The notes under the pieces were generated by a model, which saw nothing but the letters and a program-made list of their open reading frames with translations, was not told where the DNA came from and searched no databases. This document shows, piece by piece, positions 8,642 through 16,475 of a stretch of 64,000 bases of DNA. Every line of letters begins with the position of its first letter. Within the stretch, counting starts at the first letter, position 1. The translations under genes were made by a program, and so were the position numbers. The DNA comes from Rhodobacteraceae bacterium DSL-40 (GTDB lineage Bacteria; Pseudomonadota; Alphaproteobacteria; Rhodobacterales; Rhodobacteraceae). The stretch lies in contig QKPN01000008.1 in assembly GCA_003258405.1 (NCBI GenBank), positions 1 to 64,000 on the forward strand, in the 5' to 3' direction.

Positions 8642-10093
8642 TCAAGCAGGGTGAAGCGCGGTGCGGTAGGCCACCAGACGGCGACGTGTGGCGAGGGCCA
8701 GCGGATAGGGCAGCGCGATAAGCACGGCGCCCAGCATGGCAGCGGCCGGCAGGTGCGGGACGGCCAGCAGGGCAACGCCGCAAAGGGCGAGCGCAGGCAG
8801 CATCGGCCCGACGGCATCGGAGACCTCGGTCACATCCTTCGCGGTGCGCTGGAACCTGCCGGACCGGCCCATGAGGGCGTCCACCGTTCCGAGCGCCGAC
8901 GGCAGGATCATCGCAGTCCGCGCCGCCAGAGCCGCGAGGCAGGCGTTCAGCGGCGGGTGACCGCGGACGATCATGCCGATGACCATCGGCAGGCAGACCG
9001 ACAGGTAGACGAACGCCAGACCTATCCCCGACAGCGTCACCAGCAAGCGGCTCACCCCGGCGTGGTGGCCAAGCGAGAGCGCGATCCCGCCGCCGATCAG
9101 CCCGGCTGCAAGGGGAAGCGCGAGGTTGGCCCAGGCGGTAAGCTGCGCGAAGACCTGAAGTGTCGTGCGCGCCGGCAGACAGCCCAGACTGCCGCAGGCC
9201 GTGTCCATGTTGCCGGCTGCCCAGCGGTAGCGCTGCAAGCTCAGTCCGCCGAGGTCGAGAGGCAGCAGGCCCCGTCCGACGATCCGGTCCACGAAGCGCC
9301 CGCGATAGCCCATACGGTGCAGGCGCAGGCCAAGCTCCGCATCCTCGGTGATGGTCCGGCAGCTCCAGCCCCCGGCGGCCTCGAGCGCGTCCCGTCTGAT
9401 CACGCTGAGCGTCCCGGTCAGCAGCATCGCGCCCGCCACGTTCGCATGACGCGCGTGGCGCAGGAAATAATCCGCCAGTTCAAGCGACAGCCCCTGCGCC
9501 GATCCGCCATCGCCGCGGTAGGCCTGCGGGAACTGGACGAAGTCCTCGCCGCCGCGCCGAAGCTCCTGCCAGGCGATGGCAAGGAAATCCGGCGCGACCT
9601 CGTAGTCGGCATCCACTATGACGACATGGGTGGCGGCAGGATCGGTGCGGGCCAGAGCAATCTGGAGCGCGCCCGCCTTTGCCCCGGTGACGCCCTCCTC
9701 GTGGTAAAACCGGAATGCAGGACCAAGGGTGTCGCAGAGCGCCTCGATCGGCCGCCAGAGGGCCGGATCGGCGGTATTGTTGTCCAGGACGATGACCTCG
9801 AACTCCGGCGCGCCGACCTGCGAGGCGAGGGCCCGAAGCGTGCGCGCGACAACGGCGGGAGGTTCGTCGTGGGTCGCCACGTGGACCGAGAACCGCCGCC
9901 GGCCCGTCGCCGCGCACCGCGACCGCGCGTCGGGCCTGCCAGCCTTCAGGCCAAGCCCGGAATGCAGGTTGAACCCCCCGAGCACGGCCTGAACCAGCAC
10001 GGCCAGCGCGACCACCGGGACAGCCACGGCGGGCATCAGGACGGCAAGCGTCATCAGTCCGAGGAAGACGCCTCGTCCGTCAGGTGCTGGCAT
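8642..10093 (-). CDS. Membrane glycosyltransferase, family 2 (cellulose synthase-like)
   Basis: A 483-residue membrane protein and the first gene of the operon. N-terminal hydrophobic segments (about residues 8-42) are followed by a GT2 catalytic domain with the processive-type D, DxD, TED and QxxRW motifs: VIVDADYEV, TITEDAELGLRL and LQRYRWAAG. Several hydrophobic helices cover about residues 300-460. Such enzymes polymerise or transfer sugars at the inner membrane. ATG 10093 has AAGGAAG upstream; the 14 extra residues available upstream are unsupported. As the only membrane enzyme of the set it probably initiates, polymerises or exports the glycan, which is inference. Confidence 0.87.
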   Translation of the reverse strand: MPAPDGRGVFLGLMTLAVLMPAVAVPVVALAVLVQAVLGGFNLHSGLGLKAGRPDARSRCAATGRRRFSVHVATHDEPPAVVARTLRALASQVGAPEFEVIVLDNNTADPALWRPIEALCDTLGPAFRFYHEEGVTGAKAGALQIALARTDPAATHVVIVDADYEVAPDFLAIAWQELRRGGEDFVQFPQAYRGDGGSAQGLSLELADYFLRHARHANVAGAMLLTGTLSVIRRDALEAAGGWSCRTITEDAELGLRLHRMGYRGRFVDRIVGRGLLPLDLGGLSLQRYRWAAGNMDTACGSLGCLPARTTLQVFAQLTAWANLALPLAAGLIGGGIALSLGHHAGVSRLLVTLSGIGLAFVYLSVCLPMVIGMIVRGHPPLNACLAALAARTAMILPSALGTVDALMGRSGRFQRTAKDVTEVSDAVGPMLPALALCGVALLAVPHLPAAAMLGAVLIALPYPLALATRRRLVAYRTALHPA

Positions 10094-10685
10094 GATGTGC
10101 TTCCTTGAACAGCGGGCCGGTGTCGGGGACCGCAATGTCAGGTTAAATGCCGGTTCGGACCATTCGTTCCGGCAACATTTGTTATGCCGCCCGCGCCCTT
10201 TTCCGCTTTGGCGACACCGCCGGACCCATCAGAGCAGAGCATCGCCCCGCTCGTGCCCGATGCTATTCGACGCAGGTAACAGGCGGTCTTGTCGTCCCGC
10301 TCACCGCGGGGACAATGGATCGGGGGCCGGGCCGTCAGTAGGAGCTTGCAATTGTGGCCTTCGCCGCCGTGTAGCCGATGACCACAAGGCAGGGCCCGTC
10401 CCATTTCGTCTGGCAGCCGACGTTGCGAAAGACATCGGGAACGCCCTTGCCAGAGCAAGCCGTCAATCCATTCCTGCTCCCGCCCCTCCGGCGGGGTTTT
10501 GTCGTTTGAACGGAAAGCGCAGGAATTCCAGCGCGATCGCCGCGAACGTCGACCTCCACCTTTTCATCCACCAGTGCCACCACGATGCCCTCCAGCAGCG
10601 GAATGGCCATGAAATCAATCGAACAATACCTTTTAACACCTCGTAATAAATAGGTATTCAGCTTTCCCGGGCATCTCGGCCGGCA
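10094..10685. other. Gene-poor spacer upstream of the katE/glycosyltransferase operon
   Basis: The 592-base gap must contain the promoter of the minus-strand operon that starts at 10093. A minus-strand open frame at 10335-10610 (91 codons, MAIPLLEGIVVALVDEKVEV at its start, ending KATIASSY) is the only candidate gene. It lacks a clear ribosome binding site and its middle is formed by a GC hairpin that resembles a terminator, so I regard it as doubtful, perhaps a mobile-element or phage lysis-module remnant. The right end, next to the LysR stop, is noticeably AT-richer (10600-10660). Confidence 0.4.
10478..10500 (+). terminator. Possible intrinsic terminator
   Basis: CCCGCC and GGCGGG arms around a five-base loop are followed by GTTTT, the layout of a rho-independent terminator read on the plus strand. 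No plus-strand gene lies upstream in the window, so it may belong to a lost gene or act on antisense transcription into the katE operon promoter region. Confidence 0.45.
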
Positions 10686-11579
10686 TCACCGCGCGCCAAG
10701 CGCGTCGGCGACCTGCTGGGCGAATTTTGCCGTGGCAACCGGCAGGGTCCGGCCCCGGAGCTGGCCGATCAGCAGCAGGCCGGGGCCGATGTCGGCCGGA
10801 TCGATCGGGCGGATGACCAGCCGGGGATCGACCGGCGGGACGACGCCGATGGGGATCTGGAAGCTGATGACGTCCTCGTAGAGCACGTATTGCCGCATGA
10901 GCTCGAAGCTGTCGGCCTCGATCACCGGGTTGAGGTTCAGCGAGCGGCCGCGCGTCGCCTTCTCGAGCAGGTGGCGCACGCCGTATTCCACCGAGGGCAC
11001 CACATGGGGGTGGGCGAGGCAGTCGCGCAGGCGCAGGATCTCCTGCCCGGCGAGCGGGTGGCTTGCCGAAAGCACGGCGGCGACCGGCTGCTCCACCGCG
11101 CGGATCACCTCGAAATCCACCAGGTAGACCGGTTCGAAGACGATGGCGAGATCGGTGGCGAACTGGCCGAGATCCCGCTCCGCCTGGGCGCGGTCGCGAA
11201 CCCTGATCGAGAAGGTCACCCGCGGATGCGCCTTGCGATAGCGCGCGACCTCGCGGGGCAGGAAGATCGGGTTCACCGCCTGGGAACAGGCGATGGCGAC
11301 ATGGCCGCGCCGCTCGCCGCTGAGATCCGCGACCTGTCCGCGGACGCGTTCGAGATCGCTCACCTGGGTGCGGATGTGCTGCATCAGCAGCTCGCCCGCC
11401 GGGTTGAGCCGCACCCCCTTCGGCAGCCGCTCGAAGATCGGCCCGCCGAATTCCGCCTCGAAGCGCTGGATCTGCCGGGTGAGCGCCGAGCTGGTGATGT
11501 TCATGTCCTCGGCGGCGCGGCGGATCGATCCGGCGCGCGCCACGTGGCGGATCATCTCGAAGATGCGCAGATGACGCAT
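10686..11579 (-). CDS. LysR-family transcriptional regulator of the biuret/Atz cluster
   Basis: A 297-residue LysR regulator. The N-terminal winged HTH (RHVARAGSIRRAAEDMNITSSALTRQIQRFEAEFGGPIFERL, shown only in part here as residues 11-50) is followed by a periplasmic-binding-protein-like effector domain from about residue 90. It is divergent from the allophanate hydrolase gene, with only 52 bases between them and a perfect palindrome at 11591-11611. By analogy with other LysR/divergent-target pairs it probably controls atzF and itself; the effector could be an intermediate such as biuret or allophanate, which is inference. Confidence 0.92.
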   Translation of the reverse strand: MRHLRIFEMIRHVARAGSIRRAAEDMNITSSALTRQIQRFEAEFGGPIFERLPKGVRLNPAGELLMQHIRTQVSDLERVRGQVADLSGERRGHVAIACSQAVNPIFLPREVARYRKAHPRVTFSIRVRDRAQAERDLGQFATDLAIVFEPVYLVDFEVIRAVEQPVAAVLSASHPLAGQEILRLRDCLAHPHVVPSVEYGVRHLLEKATRGRSLNLNPVIEADSFELMRQYVLYEDVISFQIPIGVVPPVDPRLVIRPIDPADIGPGLLLIGQLRGRTLPVATAKFAQQVADALGAR

Positions 11580-11590
11580 GGTCTGGCCTG

Positions 11591-11611
11591 GTGCTGCATT
11601 TTATGCAGCAC
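11591..11611. promoter_or_regulatory. Perfect palindromic operator between LysR gene and atzF
   Basis: The arms GTGCTGCAT and ATGCAGCAC are exact reverse complements separated by TTT. The site begins 12 bases upstream of the LysR start codon and 21 bases before ATG 11632. The T-rich centre and position are typical of a LysR recognition/autoregulation site. The match is exact over 18 paired bases, so chance is unlikely. Confidence 0.7.
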
Positions 11612-11631
11612 ATTGGTGAAATCATAGCAGT

Positions 11632-13488
11632 ATGAGTCAACATCAATTTGCCGCATGCTCTGCCCGTGAGCGACATATCGTGTTGGGGGTGGCGTTGCGG
11701 GACCTGGAATTCACACTGTCATCCTTGCGAGAGGTCTATGCCGCGGGGGCCAGCCCGGCGGATGTGATCCGGGAGACATATCGCCGGATCGAGGCGCATG
11801 GTGATCCGGGCATCTTCATCCACCTCGCGCCCCTTGCCGAGAGCCTCGCGCGCGCCGGGGCGCTCGGCGCCTTCGATCCCGAGCGGCCGCTCTGGGGGAT
11901 GCCCTTCGCGGTAAAGGACAATATCGACGTCGCGGGCATGCCGACCACCGCGGCCTGTCGCGCCTTCGCCTACGCCCCGCAGGAGGATGCCCATGTCGTG
12001 GCGCGGCTGGTGGCCGCCGGGGCGATCCCGATCGGCAAGACCAATCTTGACCAGTTCGCCACCGGCCTCGTCGGCGTCCGTTCGCCCTGGCCGGTGCCGC
12101 GCAATACGCTCGATCCGGAAATCGTGCCGGGTGGGTCCTCATCGGGCTCGGCGGTCGCAGTCGCGGCCGGGCTGGTGCCCTTCGCGCTCGGGACCGATAC
12201 GGCCGGCTCCGGCCGGGTCCCCGCGGCGCTCAACAACATCGTCGGGCTGAAACCGAGCCTCGGGGCGCTCTCCACCCGGGGCGTCGTGCCCGCCTGCCGG
12301 ACGCTTGATTGCGTGTCGATCTTCGCGCTCACCGTCGCCGATGCCTTCGCGGTCTTCGAGACGGCCGCCGCCTTCGATCCGGCCGATCCGTTTTCGCGGA
12401 AACTGCCCGTCGGGCCGCTTTCCCCCGTGCCGCCGGGATGCAGGGTCGGGGTGCCGACGCAGGGATCGCTGCGCTTCTTCGGCGATGCGCAGCAGGACGC
12501 GGCCTTCGCCTCGATGATCGCGGCGCTCGGGGCGATGGGCTTCGATCTCGTGCCGGTGGATCTTGCGCCGTTCCACGCGGTGGCGGAGCTGCTCTACGCC
12601 GGGCCCTGGGTGGCCGAGCGCGATACCGTCGTGGGCCCGGTGATGGCGCAGGATCCGGAGGCGGTGCTGCCGGTCATCCGCGAGATCGTCGGCAAGGCCG
12701 AAGGCCAGAGCGCCGCGGATGCCTTTCGCGGGCTCTATCGGCTGGAGGAGCTGCGCCGCGAAGTGGCGCCGGTGCTGGAGCGCATCGATGTCATCTGCCT
12801 GCCGTCGATGCCGGGTTTCTGCACCCTGGCGGAGCTCGACGCCGACCCGATCGGGCCGAATTCCCGGCTCGGGACCTATACCAATTTCGTGAACCTGCTC
12901 GGCCTTTGCGGGCTCGCCGTCCCGGCTCCGGCGCGGGGCGACGGCCGGCCGGGGGGCGTGACCCTGATCGCGCCTCCCGGCCGTGACGCTCTGCTCGCGA
13001 GCCTCGGGGAGCGGATCGAGCGGCTGGGCGAACGCCAGCTCGGCGCGACCGGCTGGCCGGTGCCGCCCGCACCGCCGCGCCTCGCGCGGGCCATGCCCGG
13101 AGAGATCGAGATCGCCGTCTGCGGGGCGCACATGTCCGGCCTGCCGCTCAATGGCGAGCTGACCACGCGGGGCGGGCGGTTCCTGCGCGCCGCCGAGACC
13201 TTGCCGGAATACCGGCTCTATCGCCTCGCCGGCGGGCCGCCCGAGCGTCCGGGCCTCGTGCGGGACGGGCAGGGGGCGGCCATTGCCCTCGAGGTCTGGG
13301 CGCTCCCCGAAGCCGGGGTCGGCAGCTTCCTCGCGGGCATTCCGAGCCCCCTCGGCATCGGAACCCTCGCGCTCGCCGATGGCACGACGCCCAAGGGCTT
13401 TCTCTGCGAGGTCGCGGGCCTTGCCGGTGCCGAGGAGGTGACCGCGCTCGGCTCCTGGCGCCGGGTCATCGCCGAGAGCGCGGCGTGA
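11632..13488 (+). CDS. atzF: Allophanate hydrolase
   Basis: Amidase-signature enzyme (618 residues from this start) that hydrolyses allophanate to ammonia and carbon dioxide, the last step of urea/biuret/s-triazine nitrogen release. The catalytic lysine is in PFAVKDNIDVAGMPTTAAC, the cis-serine in GGSSSGSAVAV and the nucleophilic serine in TDTAGSGRVPAALNN. A C-terminal domain beyond about residue 470 matches the second allophanate hydrolase domain (MPGEIEIAVCGAHMSG onward). Family homology begins near LRDLEFTLSSLREVYAAG, so GTG 11689 (or GTG 11680) is a serious alternative start; neither ATG nor GTG has a strong ribosome binding site. It converges with the AtzH-like gene after 8 bases. Confidence 0.9.
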   Translation: MSQHQFAACSARERHIVLGVALRDLEFTLSSLREVYAAGASPADVIRETYRRIEAHGDPGIFIHLAPLAESLARAGALGAFDPERPLWGMPFAVKDNIDVAGMPTTAACRAFAYAPQEDAHVVARLVAAGAIPIGKTNLDQFATGLVGVRSPWPVPRNTLDPEIVPGGSSSGSAVAVAAGLVPFALGTDTAGSGRVPAALNNIVGLKPSLGALSTRGVVPACRTLDCVSIFALTVADAFAVFETAAAFDPADPFSRKLPVGPLSPVPPGCRVGVPTQGSLRFFGDAQQDAAFASMIAALGAMGFDLVPVDLAPFHAVAELLYAGPWVAERDTVVGPVMAQDPEAVLPVIREIVGKAEGQSAADAFRGLYRLEELRREVAPVLERIDVICLPSMPGFCTLAELDADPIGPNSRLGTYTNFVNLLGLCGLAVPAPARGDGRPGGVTLIAPPGRDALLASLGERIERLGERQLGATGWPVPPAPPRLARAMPGEIEIAVCGAHMSGLPLNGELTTRGGRFLRAAETLPEYRLYRLAGGPPERPGLVRDGQGAAIALEVWALPEAGVGSFLAGIPSPLGIGTLALADGTTPKGFLCEVAGLAGAEEVTALGSWRRVIAESAA

Positions 13489-13496
13489 TCGGGGGA

Positions 13497-13895
13497 TCAG
13501 TCCTCCGGGCCGGGCGGCGGGGCGCCGAGGCTCACATGCGCCGAAACGATCCGCCATCCCTCGGGGCGGCGCATCCAGACCTGGCTTTGCGCGCCGCGGC
13601 GGCCCGATCCGGTGCGGCGGTATTCGCAGGTGGCGATGCCCCAGTCGGGGCCGAAGGCGATGATCCGCACCTCGGAGATCTCGCGCGTCAGATCGCCGGT
13701 GTCGCGCCCCTTCCGGAAGGCGCTGATCCGGTCGTGGCCATAGAGGCCGCCGTCGGGCCCGAGCCGCACCACCTGCGGGTCTTCCCAGAAGGCCGAGGCC
13801 AGCGCCTCCACGTCGTTCGCCCCGAGAGCCGCCTCATAGGCCTCGAAGGCCGCCCGGATCTCGGCCCCGACCGCATCCGCATCGAATTTTTCCAT
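13497..13895 (-). CDS. AtzH-like/HpxZ-like small hydrolase (SnoaL fold)
   Basis: A 132-residue NTF2/SnoaL-like protein of the DUF3225 type (FEAYEAALGANDVEALASAFWEDPQVVRLGPDG, in part; later ATCEYRRTGSGRRGAQSQVW). Relatives include HpxZ of oxalurate use and AtzH, reported to deaminate 1,3-dicarboxyurea to allophanate between AtzE/AtzG and AtzF. ATG 13895 has GAGAGG upstream. It is divergent from the BiuH-like gene with 44 bases between them and convergent with atzF, so it sits exactly among the enzymes it would link. Activity is inferred from family and context. Confidence 0.8.
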   Translation of the reverse strand: MEKFDADAVGAEIRAAFEAYEAALGANDVEALASAFWEDPQVVRLGPDGGLYGHDRISAFRKGRDTGDLTREISEVRIIAFGPDWGIATCEYRRTGSGRRGAQSQVWMRRPEGWRIVSAHVSLGAPPPGPED

Positions 13896-13939
13896 GCCGT
13901 CCCTCTCGCGTGTCTCGCCCGCAGAAAGGAATGCCAGAA

Positions 13940-14623
13940 ATGAGCGAAGTGCAACTCCCCGCCGAACCGGCGCCGCTCGGGTTCGACCCGGCACGCACCG
14001 CCGTCGTCATCATCGACATGCAGCGCGACTTTCTCGAACCGGGCGGCTTCGGCGAGACGCTCGGCAACGATGTCTCGCTGCTCCAGGCCGCGGTCGTGCC
14101 CTGCCAGACGGTGCTGGCCGCGGCGCGCGCCGCCGGCATGCTCGTCATCCACACCCGCGAGGGGCACCGCGCGGATCTCTCGGACGCGCCGCCCGCCAAG
14201 ATCGCCCGCGGCGCGCCCTCGAAGCGGATCGGCGATCCGGGGCCGATGGGCCGCATCCTCATCCGGGGCGAACCGGGCCACGACATCGTCGCAAGCCTCT
14301 ATCCCGCCCCGGGCGAGGTGGTGCTCGACAAGCCCGGCAAGGGCGCCTTCCACCAGACCGACCTCGCCCAGATCCTGCAGAACGGCGGCATCGACACGCT
14401 CATGGTCTGTGGCGTGACCACCGAAGTCTGCGTGCATACCACGATCCGCGAAGGCAACGACCGCGGCTACCGCTGCGTGGCGATCGGCGATGCCTGCGCC
14501 TCCTACTTCCCGGAATTCCACCGCGTCGGGCTCGAGATGATCAAGGCCCAGGGCGGCATCTTCGGCTGGGTGAGCGACAGCGCGTGCCTCGCCGGAGCGC
14601 TCGCCGCAGCAAAGGCCGCCTGA
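13940..14623 (+). CDS. biuH: Isochorismatase-family amidohydrolase, biuret hydrolase-like
   Basis: A 227-residue cysteine hydrolase with the D-K-C triad: Asp26 in VVIIDMQRDFL, Lys131 in LDKPGKGAF and Cys164 in CGVTTEVCVHTTIREG, the latter two separated as in biuret hydrolases. BiuH converts biuret to allophanate and ammonia, which AtzF would then destroy. ATG 13940 is preferred over 13931 and 13910 because AAAGGA lies nine bases upstream. First gene of a plus-strand run with the NCS2 permease, AtzG and AtzE. A ureidoacrylate or other carbamoyl amide substrate is possible; the Atz neighbourhood favours biuret. Confidence 0.8.
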   Translation: MSEVQLPAEPAPLGFDPARTAVVIIDMQRDFLEPGGFGETLGNDVSLLQAAVVPCQTVLAAARAAGMLVIHTREGHRADLSDAPPAKIARGAPSKRIGDPGPMGRILIRGEPGHDIVASLYPAPGEVVLDKPGKGAFHQTDLAQILQNGGIDTLMVCGVTTEVCVHTTIREGNDRGYRCVAIGDACASYFPEFHRVGLEMIKAQGGIFGWVSDSACLAGALAAAKAA

Positions 14624-14637
14624 CGCATCCCCCCCAG

Positions 14638-14658
14638 GCCCGGCCGCTCGGGCCGGGG
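14638..14658 (+). other. Intra-operon RNA hairpin
   Basis: CCCGGCC and GGCCGGG form a seven-pair stem with a five-base loop in the 56 bases between the BiuH-like gene and the permease gene. There is no uridine tract. It may stabilise or partly terminate the message, lowering permease expression relative to the hydrolase. Confidence 0.45.
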
Positions 14659-14679
14659 CGTTCCCGTTGAAAAGGACAG

Positions 14680-16266
14680 ATGAAGATGCATGAGACCAGG
14701 ACACCTTCCCTCTGGACCCCGGGCGACTGGAACGCCCTGTTCGGCCTGGGAACCAACGTGCTCGTCAACCTGCTGGTGATGACGGGGCTTCTGAAGTTCG
14801 TCGTCGGATTGCCGGACGAGCTCACCTTCGGGCGCATCCTGCCGGCGGTGGGCCTGATGCTCTTCCTCGGCAACATGTATTACGCCTGGATGGGCTGGAA
14901 GCTCGCCAAGAAGGAAGGCCGGGCGGATGTCTGTGCGCTGCCCTCCGGCCCGTCGGTGCCGCACATGTTCATCGTGGTCTTCGTCATCATGCTGCCGATC
15001 CTCGGCCGCACCAACGACCCGGTGAAGGCCTGGGAAGCGGGCCTCGCCTGGGTGTTCCTGCAGGGCTTCATCCTGATCGGCGGCTCGTTCGTCGCGCCCT
15101 TCATCCGCCGGATCACGCCGCGCGCCGCGCTCCTCGGCACGCTCGCGGGCGTCTCGATCGCCTTCATCGCCATGCGGCCGGCGACGGAGATCTTCATGAC
15201 CTCCATCATCGGGCTCACCTGCCTCGCGATCATCCTCGTGAGCTGGTTCGGCGGGCTGAAATACCCCCGCGGCATTCCTGCGGGCCTCGTCGCGATCGTT
15301 GTCGGCATGGCCATCGCCTGGGGGGCCGCCGCGCTCGGCATGCCGGAAATCGGCGGCATGAGTGCCGCGAGGCTCAGCGAAAGCTTCGCGAATTTCGGCT
15401 TCTCCATCCCGCTGCCGGCGCTCAACCACGTGTTCTCGGGCTTCGAATTCCTCGGCTTCATCCTCGTGACCGCCATTCCCTTCGGCGTCTACGATCTCGT
15501 CGAGGCCATGGACAACGTGGAAAGTGCCGAGGCCGCGGGCGACACCTACTCGACCACCGAGGCGATTTCGGCCGAGGGCTGCATCTCGCTCATCGGCACC
15601 CTGCTGGGCTCGCCCTTCGCCAACGCCGTCTACATCGGCCACCCGGGCTGGAAGAGCATGGGCGGCCGCATCGGCTACTCGGTCGGGACGGGCATCTTCG
15701 TGCTCTGCCTCGCCTGGTTCGGCATCCTCGCGGTGTTCCTCAACCTGGTGCCGGTCGTCGCGATCTCGCCGATCCTGCTCTACATCGGCATGCTGATCGG
15801 CGCGCAGGCCTTCCAGACCACGCCGATGAAGCACGCGCCCGCCATCGTGCTCGGCCTCGTTCCGCATCTCGCGGCCTGGGCCAAGACGCTGATCGACGGC
15901 GCGCTGGGGGCGGCGGGCGCCCAGGTCACGCCGGAACTCATCGCCGGCATGGGCCAGAACGGCGTGCTCTACGAAGGGCTGGGCGTGCTCGGCAACGGGG
16001 CGATCCTCACCGGGCTGGTTCTGGCCGCGATCGGTGTCTTCATCATCGAGCGCAAATACGAATGGGCCGCGGGCTTTGCCGGGGCGGGCGCGATCCTCAC
16101 CTTCTTCGGCTTCATGCACGGGCCCGCCGTCGGCATCGCGGTCACCCCCTCGATCTCGCTGGCCTATGCGATCGTGGCGGTCTTCCTCGTCGCCTGCACC
16201 CGGCTGGGCTGGACCCATGACACGGAGGCAGAGCCCGAAGCCGTCGTCGCACAGCCGGCGGAGTGA
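14680..16266 (+). CDS. NCS2-type permease (xanthine/uracil family, AzgA-like)
   Basis: A 528-residue inner-membrane transporter with about a dozen hydrophobic segments. It belongs to the nucleobase-ascorbate transporter superfamily as judged by the N-terminal layout, the re-entrant region IPFGVYDLVEAMDNVESAEAAGD (shown in part) around residue 270, and the helix SPFANAVYIGHPGWKSMGGRIGY. AAGGA lies just before ATG 14680; the downstream AtzG start overlaps the stop as GTGA. Position between BiuH-like and AtzG genes suggests import of biuret, cyanurate, a pyrimidine-like ring or a related nitrogen compound. The precise substrate cannot be read from sequence. Confidence 0.87.
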   Translation: MKMHETRTPSLWTPGDWNALFGLGTNVLVNLLVMTGLLKFVVGLPDELTFGRILPAVGLMLFLGNMYYAWMGWKLAKKEGRADVCALPSGPSVPHMFIVVFVIMLPILGRTNDPVKAWEAGLAWVFLQGFILIGGSFVAPFIRRITPRAALLGTLAGVSIAFIAMRPATEIFMTSIIGLTCLAIILVSWFGGLKYPRGIPAGLVAIVVGMAIAWGAAALGMPEIGGMSAARLSESFANFGFSIPLPALNHVFSGFEFLGFILVTAIPFGVYDLVEAMDNVESAEAAGDTYSTTEAISAEGCISLIGTLLGSPFANAVYIGHPGWKSMGGRIGYSVGTGIFVLCLAWFGILAVFLNLVPVVAISPILLYIGMLIGAQAFQTTPMKHAPAIVLGLVPHLAAWAKTLIDGALGAAGAQVTPELIAGMGQNGVLYEGLGVLGNGAILTGLVLAAIGVFIIERKYEWAAGFAGAGAILTFFGFMHGPAVGIAVTPSISLAYAIVAVFLVACTRLGWTHDTEAEPEAVVAQPAE

Positions 16267-16475
16267 GCGCGGTGGATCTCGACAGATACGTGGACGTGGC
16301 GGCGGAGGTCATCGACCTCCCCGTCACGCCGGACTGGAAGCCCGGCGTCGTCCGGTTCCTCGGCCTCGCCGCGGAAATGGCACAGCTCCTCGAAACGGTG
16401 GCGCTTGATGACGCCGAGCTGGTGATGGCGCCGGTCTACAGCCCGGATGCCTTCGCGGGAGGGAAGGATGACTGA
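16263..16475 (+). CDS. atzG: AtzG-like small subunit
   Basis: A 70-residue protein of the DUF4089/AtzG type (VIDLPVTPDWKPGVVRFLGL; ends in LVMAPVYSPDAF). AtzG forms a GatC-like stabilising complex with the amidase AtzE, and small size plus position directly before an AtzE-like amidase matches that pairing. It starts at GTG 16263 inside the permease stop (GTGA) and overlaps the AtzE start by eight bases, so all three are translationally coupled. Such small genes are easily missed. Confidence 0.85.
   Translation: MSAVDLDRYVDVAAEVIDLPVTPDWKPGVVRFLGLAAEMAQLLETVALDDAELVMAPVYSPDAFAGGKDD

Noticed and set aside
10094-10200. EcfG-type stress promoter (GGAAC-N16/17-GTT) before the katE operon
   Set aside because: A GGAAC occurs on the minus strand (about 10169-10173), but no GTT lies at the required spacing; the match is not good enough to call.
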